This document shows, piece after piece, positions 34,954 to 42,671 of a stretch of 57,391 bases of DNA (position 1 is its first letter; each line of letters begins with the position of its first letter). Under the pieces are notes generated by a model. That model ran no database searches. It was not told where the DNA came from and saw only the letters and a program-made list of their open reading frames with translations. Both the position numbers and the translations under genes were made by a program. Source of the DNA: CAZHGD01 sp964531735 (lineage in GTDB: Bacteria > Armatimonadota > UBA10988); contig CAZHGD010000027.1 in assembly GCA_964531735.1 (NCBI GenBank), positions 1-57,391 on the forward strand, written 5' to 3'.

Positions 34954-35952
34954 CTACGCCTTGAGCTTCATCTCCAGCGTGCCGCCTTGCCCGAGCAGCG
35001 CCTTGAACCCGCCTTCGGCCAGCCACCGGCGCGCGTCGGCGTCGCCACACAGATAGGCCTGCCAGAAGGCCAGCGAACCAGCCCGCACCAGGCTCTGGAA
35101 GAACGCGTCGGACTCACCGCCGCCTGGTGTGCGCGGGCGCCCCGAGAACACCATGTGGTCGCCGCCGGCGAAGGTCAGCAGGTACTGATCGGTGGTGTCG
35201 ATGTGGTCGTACGGCACCCGGCGCTGCGCCGCGTCGGTCTCACCGATGGGGCTGTGGTCTTCGGTGCCGGTCATGTGGAAACACGGCACCCGGATCTTGG
35301 CGAAGGCCGCCTGCTCCTTGCCCTGGCGAGTCGCCATGGGCGTGCTCATCGGAATGGCCGCCTTCACCCGCGCATCGGCGAAGCTGATCTCGCGGGTGGC
35401 GACGGTGAACACCTGGCCCGCGATGGCCATGGTGGTATAGGCGCCGAACGAATGCCCGGCGACCCCGATGCGGTCCAGGTCGAGGCGGCCGCGGTAGGGC
35501 GACTCGGTGCGGTTCAGCCGGGCCATCTGGTCGATGGCGAAGCTCACGTCCTGGGGCCGGTTGACCAGGTTGCGCGGGTCGGCCATCGCCCGGCGCATGC
35601 TCGCCATCGGATTGGCTTGTCCACGCCAGGCCGCGTCGTCGCTGCCGAGGTGCTGCACGTGGACCACCACGTAGCCATGACTGGCCCAGTGGCGGCCGAG
35701 GTACTCGTAGCTGTGGCGAGTGCCACCCAGGCCATGCGAGAAGACCAACAGCGGGCAGCGTCCGTCGGTTGACCTGGGGGCGTAGATGCGCACGGGCACG
35801 GCGCGCTGACGGACCTCATCGTGCCAGTCGAAGGTCCGGCTGTCCACTTCGCAGCGACCCGGTTCGGCGCGCGGGTCGGTGACCGCCGAACGCGGCGCCG
35901 CCGGCAGCAGGCCCCAGACCAGCAAACCGGCCAGGATATGGCGCAACAGCAT
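34954..35952 (-). CDS. secreted alpha/beta hydrolase (PAF-acetylhydrolase/chlorophyllase-like)
   Basis: The 332-residue product begins with a signal peptide (MLLRHILAGLLVWGLLPAAP) and has an alpha/beta-hydrolase core: VFSHGLGGTRHSYEYLG supplies the oxyanion hole, GHSFGAYT the nucleophilic serine, TGTEDHSP the acid and GGDHMVFSG the catalytic histidine. Two sequence stretches recall platelet-activating-factor acetylhydrolases and bacterial chlorophyllase-like esterases. It is probably exported and acts on ester bonds. The start ATG at 35952 is the only one that gives a signal peptide. It is divergent from the LCIB-type gene. Confidence 0.82.
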   Translation of the reverse strand: MLLRHILAGLLVWGLLPAAPRSAVTDPRAEPGRCEVDSRTFDWHDEVRQRAVPVRIYAPRSTDGRCPLLVFSHGLGGTRHSYEYLGRHWASHGYVVVHVQHLGSDDAAWRGQANPMASMRRAMADPRNLVNRPQDVSFAIDQMARLNRTESPYRGRLDLDRIGVAGHSFGAYTTMAIAGQVFTVATREISFADARVKAAIPMSTPMATRQGKEQAAFAKIRVPCFHMTGTEDHSPIGETDAAQRRVPYDHIDTTDQYLLTFAGGDHMVFSGRPRTPGGGESDAFFQSLVRAGSLAFWQAYLCGDADARRWLAEGGFKALLGQGGTLEMKLKA

Positions 35953-36026
35953 GGTGGTCTCCGTTGTCAGTCGTCAGAAGGAGTTCGCGCGGGAGTGTCT
36001 TACTGGACCCGTGCCGGGAGGCCGAC

Positions 36027-36773
36027 ATGAGCAGTGCCGCTCACGCCCGAGCCGTATTCCCGTCCGCTCTGACCGACGACGAGTTGCTTGCACGCATTCT
36101 GACGCGACTTCGGCAGCAGCGTATCAGTCCCGAGCGCACGTTGCTGGCGCTCAGCATGTGCGTCGACGACGCCAACAGCGGTTGGCTCCGCTTCGCCCAC
36201 GGGCAACTGGCCGGCCCGTTCCTGATGGGCGGTCTGGCCGGCACGCCGATTGTGGGTGCCTTCGGCGTCACCGCGCTCGCCGACCACGTGCCCGACAACG
36301 GCGCGGCGGTGGTGGTCTTCGGGGCACACGTCGGCGTCGGCGAGCATGGCGAATGGGGCCGGCTCAACCGGCTGCACCGCGCTCGTCAGGGGGCCTGCTG
36401 CGGGACGCTGGCCACGGTGCTCGAGCACGCTCGGGCGTCGCAGGCGGCGGGCAGCGAGGGGCCACTCGACCGGCACGATGACGACCTGCAGTTGGCGCTC
36501 CTGGAGCGGTCGCTATGGCCGGGCATCGACGCGGTGCTCCAGTCGGAGCGGCCGATGCTGGCCGTGGCCGAGCTGCTCTACGAGACGCTGCGGCAGCAGG
36601 TGCACCAGCTCCTCGGCGCGTGTCGGTCGCACTTCAACCACGTGCCGATCCTGACCTTCGGCGGGGTGATCATCAACACGGCGCCGCACCACCAGGACCT
36701 GTTCGACCTGCGCGGTGAGTGGTCGGTGGACCATCAGGGCCGGGTGGCCGCGCTGCCCGCGCTACTGGTGTAG
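36027..36773 (+). CDS. LCIB-like theta-carbonic-anhydrase domain protein
   Basis: The 248-residue protein matches the LCIB_C_CA family, first known from algal low-CO2-inducible proteins: SMCVDDA, GPFLMGGLAGTPIVG, DHVPDNG and GACCG, then ILTFGGVIINT, all in family order. Cys45, His87 and Cys124 (or Cys125) fit the Cys-His-Cys zinc site, and Asp47 fits the Asp of the CxD motif seen in theta-carbonic anhydrases. Reversible CO2 hydration is thus plausible but not shown. The ATG at 36027 has GGGAGG 5 bases upstream. It has no signal peptide. It converges on, and overlaps by 12 bases, an ABC permease gene. Confidence 0.78.
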   Translation: MSSAAHARAVFPSALTDDELLARILTRLRQQRISPERTLLALSMCVDDANSGWLRFAHGQLAGPFLMGGLAGTPIVGAFGVTALADHVPDNGAAVVVFGAHVGVGEHGEWGRLNRLHRARQGACCGTLATVLEHARASQAAGSEGPLDRHDDDLQLALLERSLWPGIDAVLQSERPMLAVAELLYETLRQQVHQLLGACRSHFNHVPILTFGGVIINTAPHHQDLFDLRGEWSVDHQGRVAALPALLV

Positions 36774-37703
36774 GCTCTGCTGCAGGCCCTGACCGATCAG
36801 GTTGAACCCGAGCACCGCCAGGACCACACACCCCCCGGGCCCGAGGATCATCCAGCCGGCGGTGACCAGGTAGGGCTGGCCGTCGTTGATCATGGCGCCC
36901 CACGACGGGATGGGCGGCGGCGTACCGATGCCCAGGTAGCTGAGGCCGGCGTCGAGCAGAATGGTGTTGGCCGTGGCCAGACTGGCCAAGACCAGAATGG
37001 TGGGCAGCACGTTCGGCAGCACATGGTGCAGCATGACCCGGCAGTGCCCGCAACCGATGGCGCGGGCGGCCAGGATGTAGTCCATCGAGCGCACCCGCAG
37101 CACCTCGCTACGGACGACGCGCGAGATGCCCGTCCAGTTGACGAGTCCGATGACCAGGAACAGGTTGAGCAGTTGCCGCGGCAACTCGACGCTGCCCAGC
37201 GGCCCGAACCGCAGGTGGACGAGGCCCTTGGGCATCACCACGGCCAGCGCAATGGCCAGGACCAAGGTGGGTATGGTCAGCATGATGTCGGTCAGCCGCA
37301 TCAGCAGCAGGTCGACCCAGCCGCCGAAGTAGCCGGCCAGAAGACCGATGCCGGCCCCGATCAGCACCGCCGTCAGCATCGCCAACAGGCCCACGGCCAG
37401 CGAGATGCGCGCGCCGTAGAGCAGGCGCGTGTAGAGGTCGCGCCCCAGGTTGTCCGCGCCCAGGACGAACCGGCCGAGGCGGGTGCCGTCGGCTGCGATG
37501 ATGGTGGTGCCCGGAGGTGCCGGACGGCCATCGCGCGTCAGGCCCGAGGCGTGCTGCTGATTGGGATCCAGCGCCGAGAGCCACGGCGCGGCGACGGCGG
37601 CGGCGAACAGCATCGCCACGATGAACAGGCCCAACCGGGCGGCGCGGTCGCGCCACAGCCGCGCGCCAAGTGACAGTGAAGCCGGTACGCGATCCGAATC
37701 CAT
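36762..37703 (-). CDS. ABC transporter permease (OppC/DppC-type)
   Basis: The 313-residue protein is an inner-membrane permease of dipeptide/oligopeptide importers: an N-terminal helix, the typical periplasmic loop with GADNLGRDLYTRLLYGARISL, five further helices and an EAA loop (YILAARAIGCGHCRVMLHHVLPN at about 215-237, key residues the Ala-Ala and Gly) that contacts the ATPase. The ATG at 37703 follows GAGGAA. No OppB, ATPase or binding protein is beside it, which is unusual for this family. Its 3' end overlaps the LCIB-like gene by 12 bases. Confidence 0.85.
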   Translation of the reverse strand: MDSDRVPASLSLGARLWRDRAARLGLFIVAMLFAAAVAAPWLSALDPNQQHASGLTRDGRPAPPGTTIIAADGTRLGRFVLGADNLGRDLYTRLLYGARISLAVGLLAMLTAVLIGAGIGLLAGYFGGWVDLLLMRLTDIMLTIPTLVLAIALAVVMPKGLVHLRFGPLGSVELPRQLLNLFLVIGLVNWTGISRVVRSEVLRVRSMDYILAARAIGCGHCRVMLHHVLPNVLPTILVLASLATANTILLDAGLSYLGIGTPPPIPSWGAMINDGQPYLVTAGWMILGPGGCVVLAVLGFNLIGQGLQQSLHQ

Positions 37704-37759
37704 ACCGATGGCATTCCTCGGCCAAGGGGAGTATCCTTGTGCCAACAGGGAGCCCGGCC

Positions 37760-38218
37760 ATGAGACGCGTGCTCGTCGCTCTGAGTGTGTCGGTCCTTTT
37801 GAGCGCCTGTCAACAGCCCACGGGGGCTGACACGGCCATGGCGACTTTCGACCAGTTCGACCGCGCGATGCGGCGTGGTGATGTCGAAGGCGCGGTGAAG
37901 TGGGTGGACTTCGCTGTCACGGCGGCGCAGAACAACTCCGACTGGGACAGTATCCCTACCGGCCAGCGCAACCAGATCCTGGCCAGGATGCGCGAGGACA
38001 CCATCGGCAAGCTGCGCCAGATGCACTATCCGGGTGACGGCATGGTGGGCCAGGAGCAGGCGGTCTCGCCGACCATCGCGCGCATTCAGGCCACCGGTGG
38101 CGGCAAGTCGCTGCATCTGGAGTTGCGCCAACTGTCCGAGGGCTGGCGCATCACCGACGGCGTGCCGGGCATGACCACCGACACGACCTTGCAGGGCACG
38201 CCGGCGGGCGGTCAGTAG
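37760..38218 (+). CDS. small lipoprotein of unknown function
   Basis: The 152-residue product has a lipoprotein signal peptide: MRRVLVALSVSVLLSAC with the lipobox LSAC, so Cys17 would be lipidated. The mature part has an alpha-plus-beta pattern (ATFDQFDRAMRRGDVEGAVKWVD, then strands ending SLHLELRQLSEGWRITDG) recalling NTF2-like or DUF4878-type small domains. I cannot assign a family. The ATG at 37760 has AGGGAG upstream. It is divergent from the permease gene with 56 bases between. Confidence 0.65.
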   Translation: MRRVLVALSVSVLLSACQQPTGADTAMATFDQFDRAMRRGDVEGAVKWVDFAVTAAQNNSDWDSIPTGQRNQILARMREDTIGKLRQMHYPGDGMVGQEQAVSPTIARIQATGGGKSLHLELRQLSEGWRITDGVPGMTTDTTLQGTPAGGQ

Positions 38219-38233
38219 CCCGTCGTCGGCCGG

Positions 38234-39253
38234 TCAGCCGGTGACGTCGGCCAGCAGGCGTTCGGCGTGCTGCGCCACCCACTCGAACGGTCGCTCGAAC
38301 TCGGCCAGCAGGAACTCCACGCGCCGCTCCGTAGGTACCTTCATGACGCCTTCGGTGCGGCAGGCCACCCAGCGCCCGAGCATCGCCAGCGGCACGGCCT
38401 GGAGTTCGGCCGGCGAGAGCGGCAAGGCCGCCTGGTAGGCCACGAGGAACTCGCGCATCGGTTCGAGGGCCAACCGGGGGCAGGCCGTGAGCGACCAGAT
38501 GTCGCCGCCGTCGAGCGGCCGCTCACGCTGCGCGCCGAAGAAGAACAGCGCTTCGCCGACGTCGCGGACGCGCGTGTCGCGCCAGGCCCAGTCATAGTCG
38601 AACACGCCGGCCACTGCGCCGTTCGCTGCGAACAGCAGATTGCAGCCGTTGAAGTCGCCGTGGATCACGCCCTGCGGCAGGCGCGCGTACCGCGCCGCGC
38701 CATACCGCTCGGCCAGCCAGGCCACCCACCGCTCGGCGCGGCCGAGCGCCGCGCTGTCCTCGCGGCGACCGTAGAGCCGAGCCACCTGGGCCACGGCGTC
38801 GGCCAGCACGCGCGGGTCATCGAACCGCGGGCTCGGCGCGGGCGGTTCCGGGTAGTGCCCGAACTGCGGCAGCAACGGCTCGCACGGCGCGTCGTAGGCG
38901 GCGGCCAGCCGGTGGAACCAGGCCAGCGTGTGGGCCACCGGTGGCCGGCAGCGCTCGGCCAGAGCCGGCGTCAGTGGCTCGCCGTCCACCCACGGGTAGA
39001 GCTCGTAGACGCCGTCGTCGCCGGTGGCCTGGCGGGCCGGCGCCACCGCGGGGAAGCCGTTGCCGGCCAGCCAGCGGCGCAGACCGTGGTCGAAGGCCAC
39101 GCGCTCGGGCGTGGCGGTGCGGGCGCCGCGGCGGCGGACGAACCAGGCCTGCCCGCCGGCCGCGACCCGCCAGGTCCGACCGGCGGTGCCACCGGCTGGT
39201 GACACCGCCGTCGCGTCGAGGTCCCACTCGCGCAGGACGTAGGTCAGGGTCAC
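38234..39253 (-). CDS. phosphotransferase (APH/homoserine-kinase-II-like)
   Basis: The protein (339 residues) has the small-molecule kinase fold of the APH family: a Gly-rich N-lobe loop, the catalytic loop VIHGDFNGCNLLF (Asp as base, Asn as metal ligand) and the metal-binding VFDYDWA. Members phosphorylate sugars, choline, homoserine or antibiotics; here it is linked to an oxidoreductase gene whose stop codon overlaps the GTG at 39253 as GTGA. Another GTG three codons upstream is possible. A sugar substrate is a guess from the neighbourhood. Confidence 0.78.
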   Translation of the reverse strand: MTLTYVLREWDLDATAVSPAGGTAGRTWRVAAGGQAWFVRRRGARTATPERVAFDHGLRRWLAGNGFPAVAPARQATGDDGVYELYPWVDGEPLTPALAERCRPPVAHTLAWFHRLAAAYDAPCEPLLPQFGHYPEPPAPSPRFDDPRVLADAVAQVARLYGRREDSAALGRAERWVAWLAERYGAARYARLPQGVIHGDFNGCNLLFAANGAVAGVFDYDWAWRDTRVRDVGEALFFFGAQRERPLDGGDIWSLTACPRLALEPMREFLVAYQAALPLSPAELQAVPLAMLGRWVACRTEGVMKVPTERRVEFLLAEFERPFEWVAQHAERLLADVTG

Positions 39254-40209
39254 AGGCCACACAGGCAGAACCCGCGCTCGTTCATCACCTGCGTCACGCT
39301 GACCGGCGCGCCCAGGTCCAGCGAGCGCTGGCCGGCCTCGAGCACCGCGATGACCTCATGCATCTCGCGGTTCGCCACGGGCTGTTCGCCGGTGGCCAGC
39401 ATGGTCAGGAACCGCTCGAGCAAGAAGACGTACAGATTCTCCAGGTTCGGGGCCACGGTGCGCCAGCCGTTCTTGCCGTGGAGCGCAATCTGGTAGCCGG
39501 CGCGCATGTAGGCGGCCTCGCCGACCATCAGCATCAGGTCGGTGCCCGACTCCAGCCGCACGCGGACCAGGTTGCGGCCAGGCTGCCCAACGTTGTGGAC
39601 CGTCACCGCGCCGGCGCCCAGGACTTCGTAGGCCATCTCCAGGGCGTGAATGCCGTAGTAGATGAGTTCATTGCCGCAGATGGTGGTGGCGATGGGCACC
39701 GGGCTGAGGTCGGCCACCTCGGACTTCAGTTGCTGAATGTCCGGCACGTAGCGCAGGGACGACGCCGACATGACCTTGGCGCCGTGCTTGGCCGCGAACT
39801 CGAGCACCGCTGCCGCCTCGCGCGCGGTCATGGCCAAGGGCTTGTCGATGAACACCGGCAGGCCCTTCTTCAGCGCCGGCAACGCCCAGCGGTACTGGTG
39901 TCGTGAGCCGTCATCGACCACCAGCACGGCATCGACGCCTTCGGCACACTCTTCGGGTGTGTCGACGACCTCGGGGATGTCGCAGATGCGGGCCAACTGC
40001 TCCGCCACTTCGCGGTGCGGGTCCTGGACTTTGACGATCTTGGCGTCGGGGATCCGTCGGGCCGAGCGGACGAATGTGCCCGTGAACTCTTTCGCCAACG
40101 CCTCATCGTAGCCGTTGAAGGCTGTGGCAAAGGCGGTGCCGTGGTGCGAGCCGGGAGTGCGCGCGGTCTCGCCGTACGTGGCGGCGGAGACCAGGGAGAG
40201 CCGCAGCAT
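39250..40209 (-). CDS. Gfo/Idh/MocA-family oxidoreductase
   Basis: The 319-residue protein has a Rossmann N-domain for NAD(P) and a C-terminal alpha/beta domain of the Gfo/Idh/MocA family. The conserved E/DKP motif appears as VFIDKPLAM, and a His-containing GIHALEM helix provides the likely catalytic residues. Members oxidise sugars, inositols and their derivatives. The N-terminus is a little unusual, with a long insertion (about 10-45) before the second strand. The ATG at 40209 follows AAGGAGA. Divergent from the URO-D gene; coupled to the kinase gene downstream. Confidence 0.85.
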   Translation of the reverse strand: MLRLSLVSAATYGETARTPGSHHGTAFATAFNGYDEALAKEFTGTFVRSARRIPDAKIVKVQDPHREVAEQLARICDIPEVVDTPEECAEGVDAVLVVDDGSRHQYRWALPALKKGLPVFIDKPLAMTAREAAAVLEFAAKHGAKVMSASSLRYVPDIQQLKSEVADLSPVPIATTICGNELIYYGIHALEMAYEVLGAGAVTVHNVGQPGRNLVRVRLESGTDLMLMVGEAAYMRAGYQIALHGKNGWRTVAPNLENLYVFLLERFLTMLATGEQPVANREMHEVIAVLEAGQRSLDLGAPVSVTQVMNERGFCLCGL

Positions 40210-40305
40210 GAGACACGTCTCCTTGGCAACCTGGAAGGGTCGCGCCGCTGTGTTGGCCGGACCCTCACGCGATCCTCTCTCGGGTTGTGGTACCATCGCG
40301 GCACC

Positions 40306-41304
40306 ATGAATGCGCGAGAACGGTTCCTGGCCACGTTGCGCGACGGCGCCCGCGGTTGCGCACCGCACTTCGAGCGTGGCGTTCGTGACGACGTGACGCG
40401 CCACTGGCAAGAGCAAGGCGTCAGCGCGGCGGCGGCCGCCGCCGCGCTCACCTGGGACCGCTTGCAGACGGGCGGCTTGCACGAGGATCCCCCGGCCATC
40501 GACCTGATGCCGCGGCCGGTCCTGGAACGCCCGGTGACCTCGCCGGCCGACGTGCCCGACTGGCGCGCGCGGTTTGCCGACGACGACCGCTATCCGGCCG
40601 ACTGGGCCGACCACGTGGCGGCGCTGGCCGAACGCGACTGGCCGTTCGGGCTGAGCATCTTCCGCGGCCTGCTGCTCTCGCTGGGGGTCAGCGACAGCGC
40701 CAGCCTGACCGAGGTGGTCTACTTCCTCGTGGACCATGGCGACTGCGTCGAGGAGATGCTGAGCTACCTCGGCGACTGGCTCAGCCGCACCTTGCAGCCG
40801 GCTCTGCAGCAGACGCGGCCCGACTTCGTGGTCTGCCGCGAGCCGATTTGCAGTGGCCACGGCCCGGTCATCGGGCCAGCCATGGTGCGACGGTTCCTGG
40901 TGCCGCTTTACCGCCGCCTCATCGACTGCGCTCGTGAGGCCGGCGTCGGTGTCTTCGTGTGGGAGAGCTACGGGCATCCGTTGCCCCTGCTGGAGACCGT
41001 TCTGGAGGCCGGCTTCAACGTGCTGCACCTGGGTTTGGCCGGCTCGTCGGGCGTCGACTATCTGCAGGTGCGTGAGCGCCTCGGCTCTGGCGTGGGGCTG
41101 TTGGGCGGCCTCGACTCGCGCTTGCTGGCCGCGCCGGCCGGGCAACTGCGCCGCGAGGTCATGCGGCTGGTGCCGCCGCTGCTGCAAGCCGGCCGCTACG
41201 TGCCGATGCTGGACGACCGGCTGCGGGCCGACGCCGACTTCGCGGCCTTCGCCGCCTACCGCGAGGCGCTGGCCGAAGCCATGGCGATGGGAGCCGCGGG
41301 TTGA
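40306..41304 (+). CDS. uroporphyrinogen decarboxylase (URO-D) family protein
   Basis: The 332-residue protein is a second, divergent URO-D superfamily member: MNARERFLATL start, LIDCAREAGVGVFVWESYGHPLPLL, and VGLLGGLDSRLLA. The usual His-x-Cys zinc pair is replaced by WESYGHP, so a methyltransferase-type metal site is doubtful. It lies divergently from an oxidoreductase gene and overlaps the SGNH hydrolase gene by 4 bases (TTGA). Related proteins are abundant near glycan-use genes in several phyla. The reaction is unknown. Confidence 0.8.
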   Translation: MNARERFLATLRDGARGCAPHFERGVRDDVTRHWQEQGVSAAAAAAALTWDRLQTGGLHEDPPAIDLMPRPVLERPVTSPADVPDWRARFADDDRYPADWADHVAALAERDWPFGLSIFRGLLLSLGVSDSASLTEVVYFLVDHGDCVEEMLSYLGDWLSRTLQPALQQTRPDFVVCREPICSGHGPVIGPAMVRRFLVPLYRRLIDCAREAGVGVFVWESYGHPLPLLETVLEAGFNVLHLGLAGSSGVDYLQVRERLGSGVGLLGGLDSRLLAAPAGQLRREVMRLVPPLLQAGRYVPMLDDRLRADADFAAFAAYREALAEAMAMGAAG

Positions 41305-42464
41305 GTCGCGAACGCACCAGGCGCTGGGTGGCCGGCGTGTTCCAGTTCATCTGCTTGTGGCTCATCGGCGAGGTCATCGTGGCGGCCATGGTGCTCTGGA
41401 AAGTGCCGCAGTTGGAGCGCATGAGGCTCTCATTGCTCGGCGTGGAGCGCTCGGCGCCGGTGATGCACCGCATGGTCGGCCAGCCGTATCTGTCGTTCAT
41501 TCCGGCGCCCGGTTTTCAGAACAAGTTCGGCCAGCAACACAACGAGCAGGGCTTCCGCGGGCGCGAGGTGCCCATGCGCCGCACGCCGGGCGTGGCCCGG
41601 GTGCTCTGTCTCGGTGGCTCGACCATCTACGGCTGGAGCGTGGAGCGCATTACCGAGACCTTGCCGGCCCAGATCGAGGCCCGGCTCGCCGCCGACCTGC
41701 CCGCGGCGGGCCGCGGCGTCGAGGTCATCAACGGCGGCGTCCCGACCGGCACCAGTGCGGAGTCGCTGACGCACTACCAGTTCAAGTTCCACTACTTCCG
41801 GCCCGATGTCGTGCTCATCGAGGCCGGCGGCAACGACTCCATGGTCATGGATTCGCCGGTCTACCAACCCGACTTCAGCCACTGGCGCCGCCTGTTGCCG
41901 AGCGTGGACCCGCTGCCGCCGCAGAGCCGCTGGATGATGCACTCGCGCATTCTGGGGCTGGCCGTCATCTTCTGCTTCCGGTCCGAATACGTCGGCATGA
42001 GCAGCTACATCCATCCACCGAAGCACCGTCCGGTGACGCGGTGGTACCCCGACCTGGACACCCGCGAGGGCGGCCGGCGGCCGATTCCGCTGTCCGAGCT
42101 GGCCTACCGGCACCACCTCGAGGTGTTGCTCGACATGGTCGCCGCCGACGGCGCCGTGCCCGTGCTGGTGCCGTTCCGGATGCGCCGCGACGCCAAGCCG
42201 GACCCGACCGGCATCTGGGCCAGGCAACTGGAGGCGGTCATGGCGCAACTGGCCGCTGAACGGCACGTGCGCTACGTGGCCGAGCCGGACCAGGGCGTCG
42301 ACCTGGCCAACTACACCGATGTCTGCCACCTCAACGCCGCCGGCGAGAGCCAGAAGGCGGCCAACCTGGCCCCGGTGGTGCGCGACGCGTTGGTCGCGCA
42401 CGCGCGCGCCAGGGCGGGGTCAAACTCGTTGTCGCCGCGCCAAGTCATGAGCAGCCAGCCCTGA
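41301..42464 (+). CDS. membrane-anchored SGNH/GDSL-family hydrolase
   Basis: The 387-residue protein has one N-terminal membrane helix (about 10-34) and an SGNH esterase domain: block I GGST with the nucleophilic Ser in CLGGSTIYGW, block II Gly in INGGVPTG, block III GGND and block V DVCHLNAAG with the catalytic Asp-His. Such enzymes remove acetyl or acyl groups from polysaccharides. It starts at TTG in a TTGA overlap with the URO-D gene. Its last codons and the TGA stop fall inside a REP-like repeat, so the natural C-terminus may have been altered by the repeat. Confidence 0.8.
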   Translation: MSRERTRRWVAGVFQFICLWLIGEVIVAAMVLWKVPQLERMRLSLLGVERSAPVMHRMVGQPYLSFIPAPGFQNKFGQQHNEQGFRGREVPMRRTPGVARVLCLGGSTIYGWSVERITETLPAQIEARLAADLPAAGRGVEVINGGVPTGTSAESLTHYQFKFHYFRPDVVLIEAGGNDSMVMDSPVYQPDFSHWRRLLPSVDPLPPQSRWMMHSRILGLAVIFCFRSEYVGMSSYIHPPKHRPVTRWYPDLDTREGGRRPIPLSELAYRHHLEVLLDMVAADGAVPVLVPFRMRRDAKPDPTGIWARQLEAVMAQLAAERHVRYVAEPDQGVDLANYTDVCHLNAAGESQKAANLAPVVRDALVAHARARAGSNSLSPRQVMSSQP

Positions 42465-42498
42465 GGAGGGCGCAGAGCGCCCGTCTCGAAGGGCGGCG
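42454..42498 (+). repeat. REP-like hairpin element, copy C
   Basis: A 45-base unit begins GCCAGCCCTGAGGAG, has a 6-bp hairpin GGGCGC-AGA-GCGCCC (42468-42482) and ends GTCTCGAAGGGCGGCG. It provides the TGA stop codon of the SGNH gene and forms an inverted pair with copy D. Confidence 0.75.
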
Positions 42499-42517
42499 AG
42501 GCACCGATCCGGTTCGG

Positions 42518-42562
42518 CGCCGCCCTTCGAGACGCTCGCTGCGCTCGCTCCTCAGGACTGGC
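42518..42562 (-). repeat. REP-like element, copy D
   Basis: On the minus strand the 45-base unit begins GCCAGTCCTGAGGAG and ends GTCTCGAAGGGCGGCG, matching the flanks of copy C with one difference over 31 positions. The 14-base centre differs and does not form a simple hairpin. A 19-base spacer separates it from copy C. Confidence 0.7.
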
Positions 42563-42671
42563 GGGTAGGGCGCAGCGACCTTGACTCCGCCCTGCACGCG
42601 CGCGCGCTGACACTGGCGCTCCGGCGCAATCTGTGGTACACCGCTAGTCGAGCCGCCTGGCAGGAGGGCAG

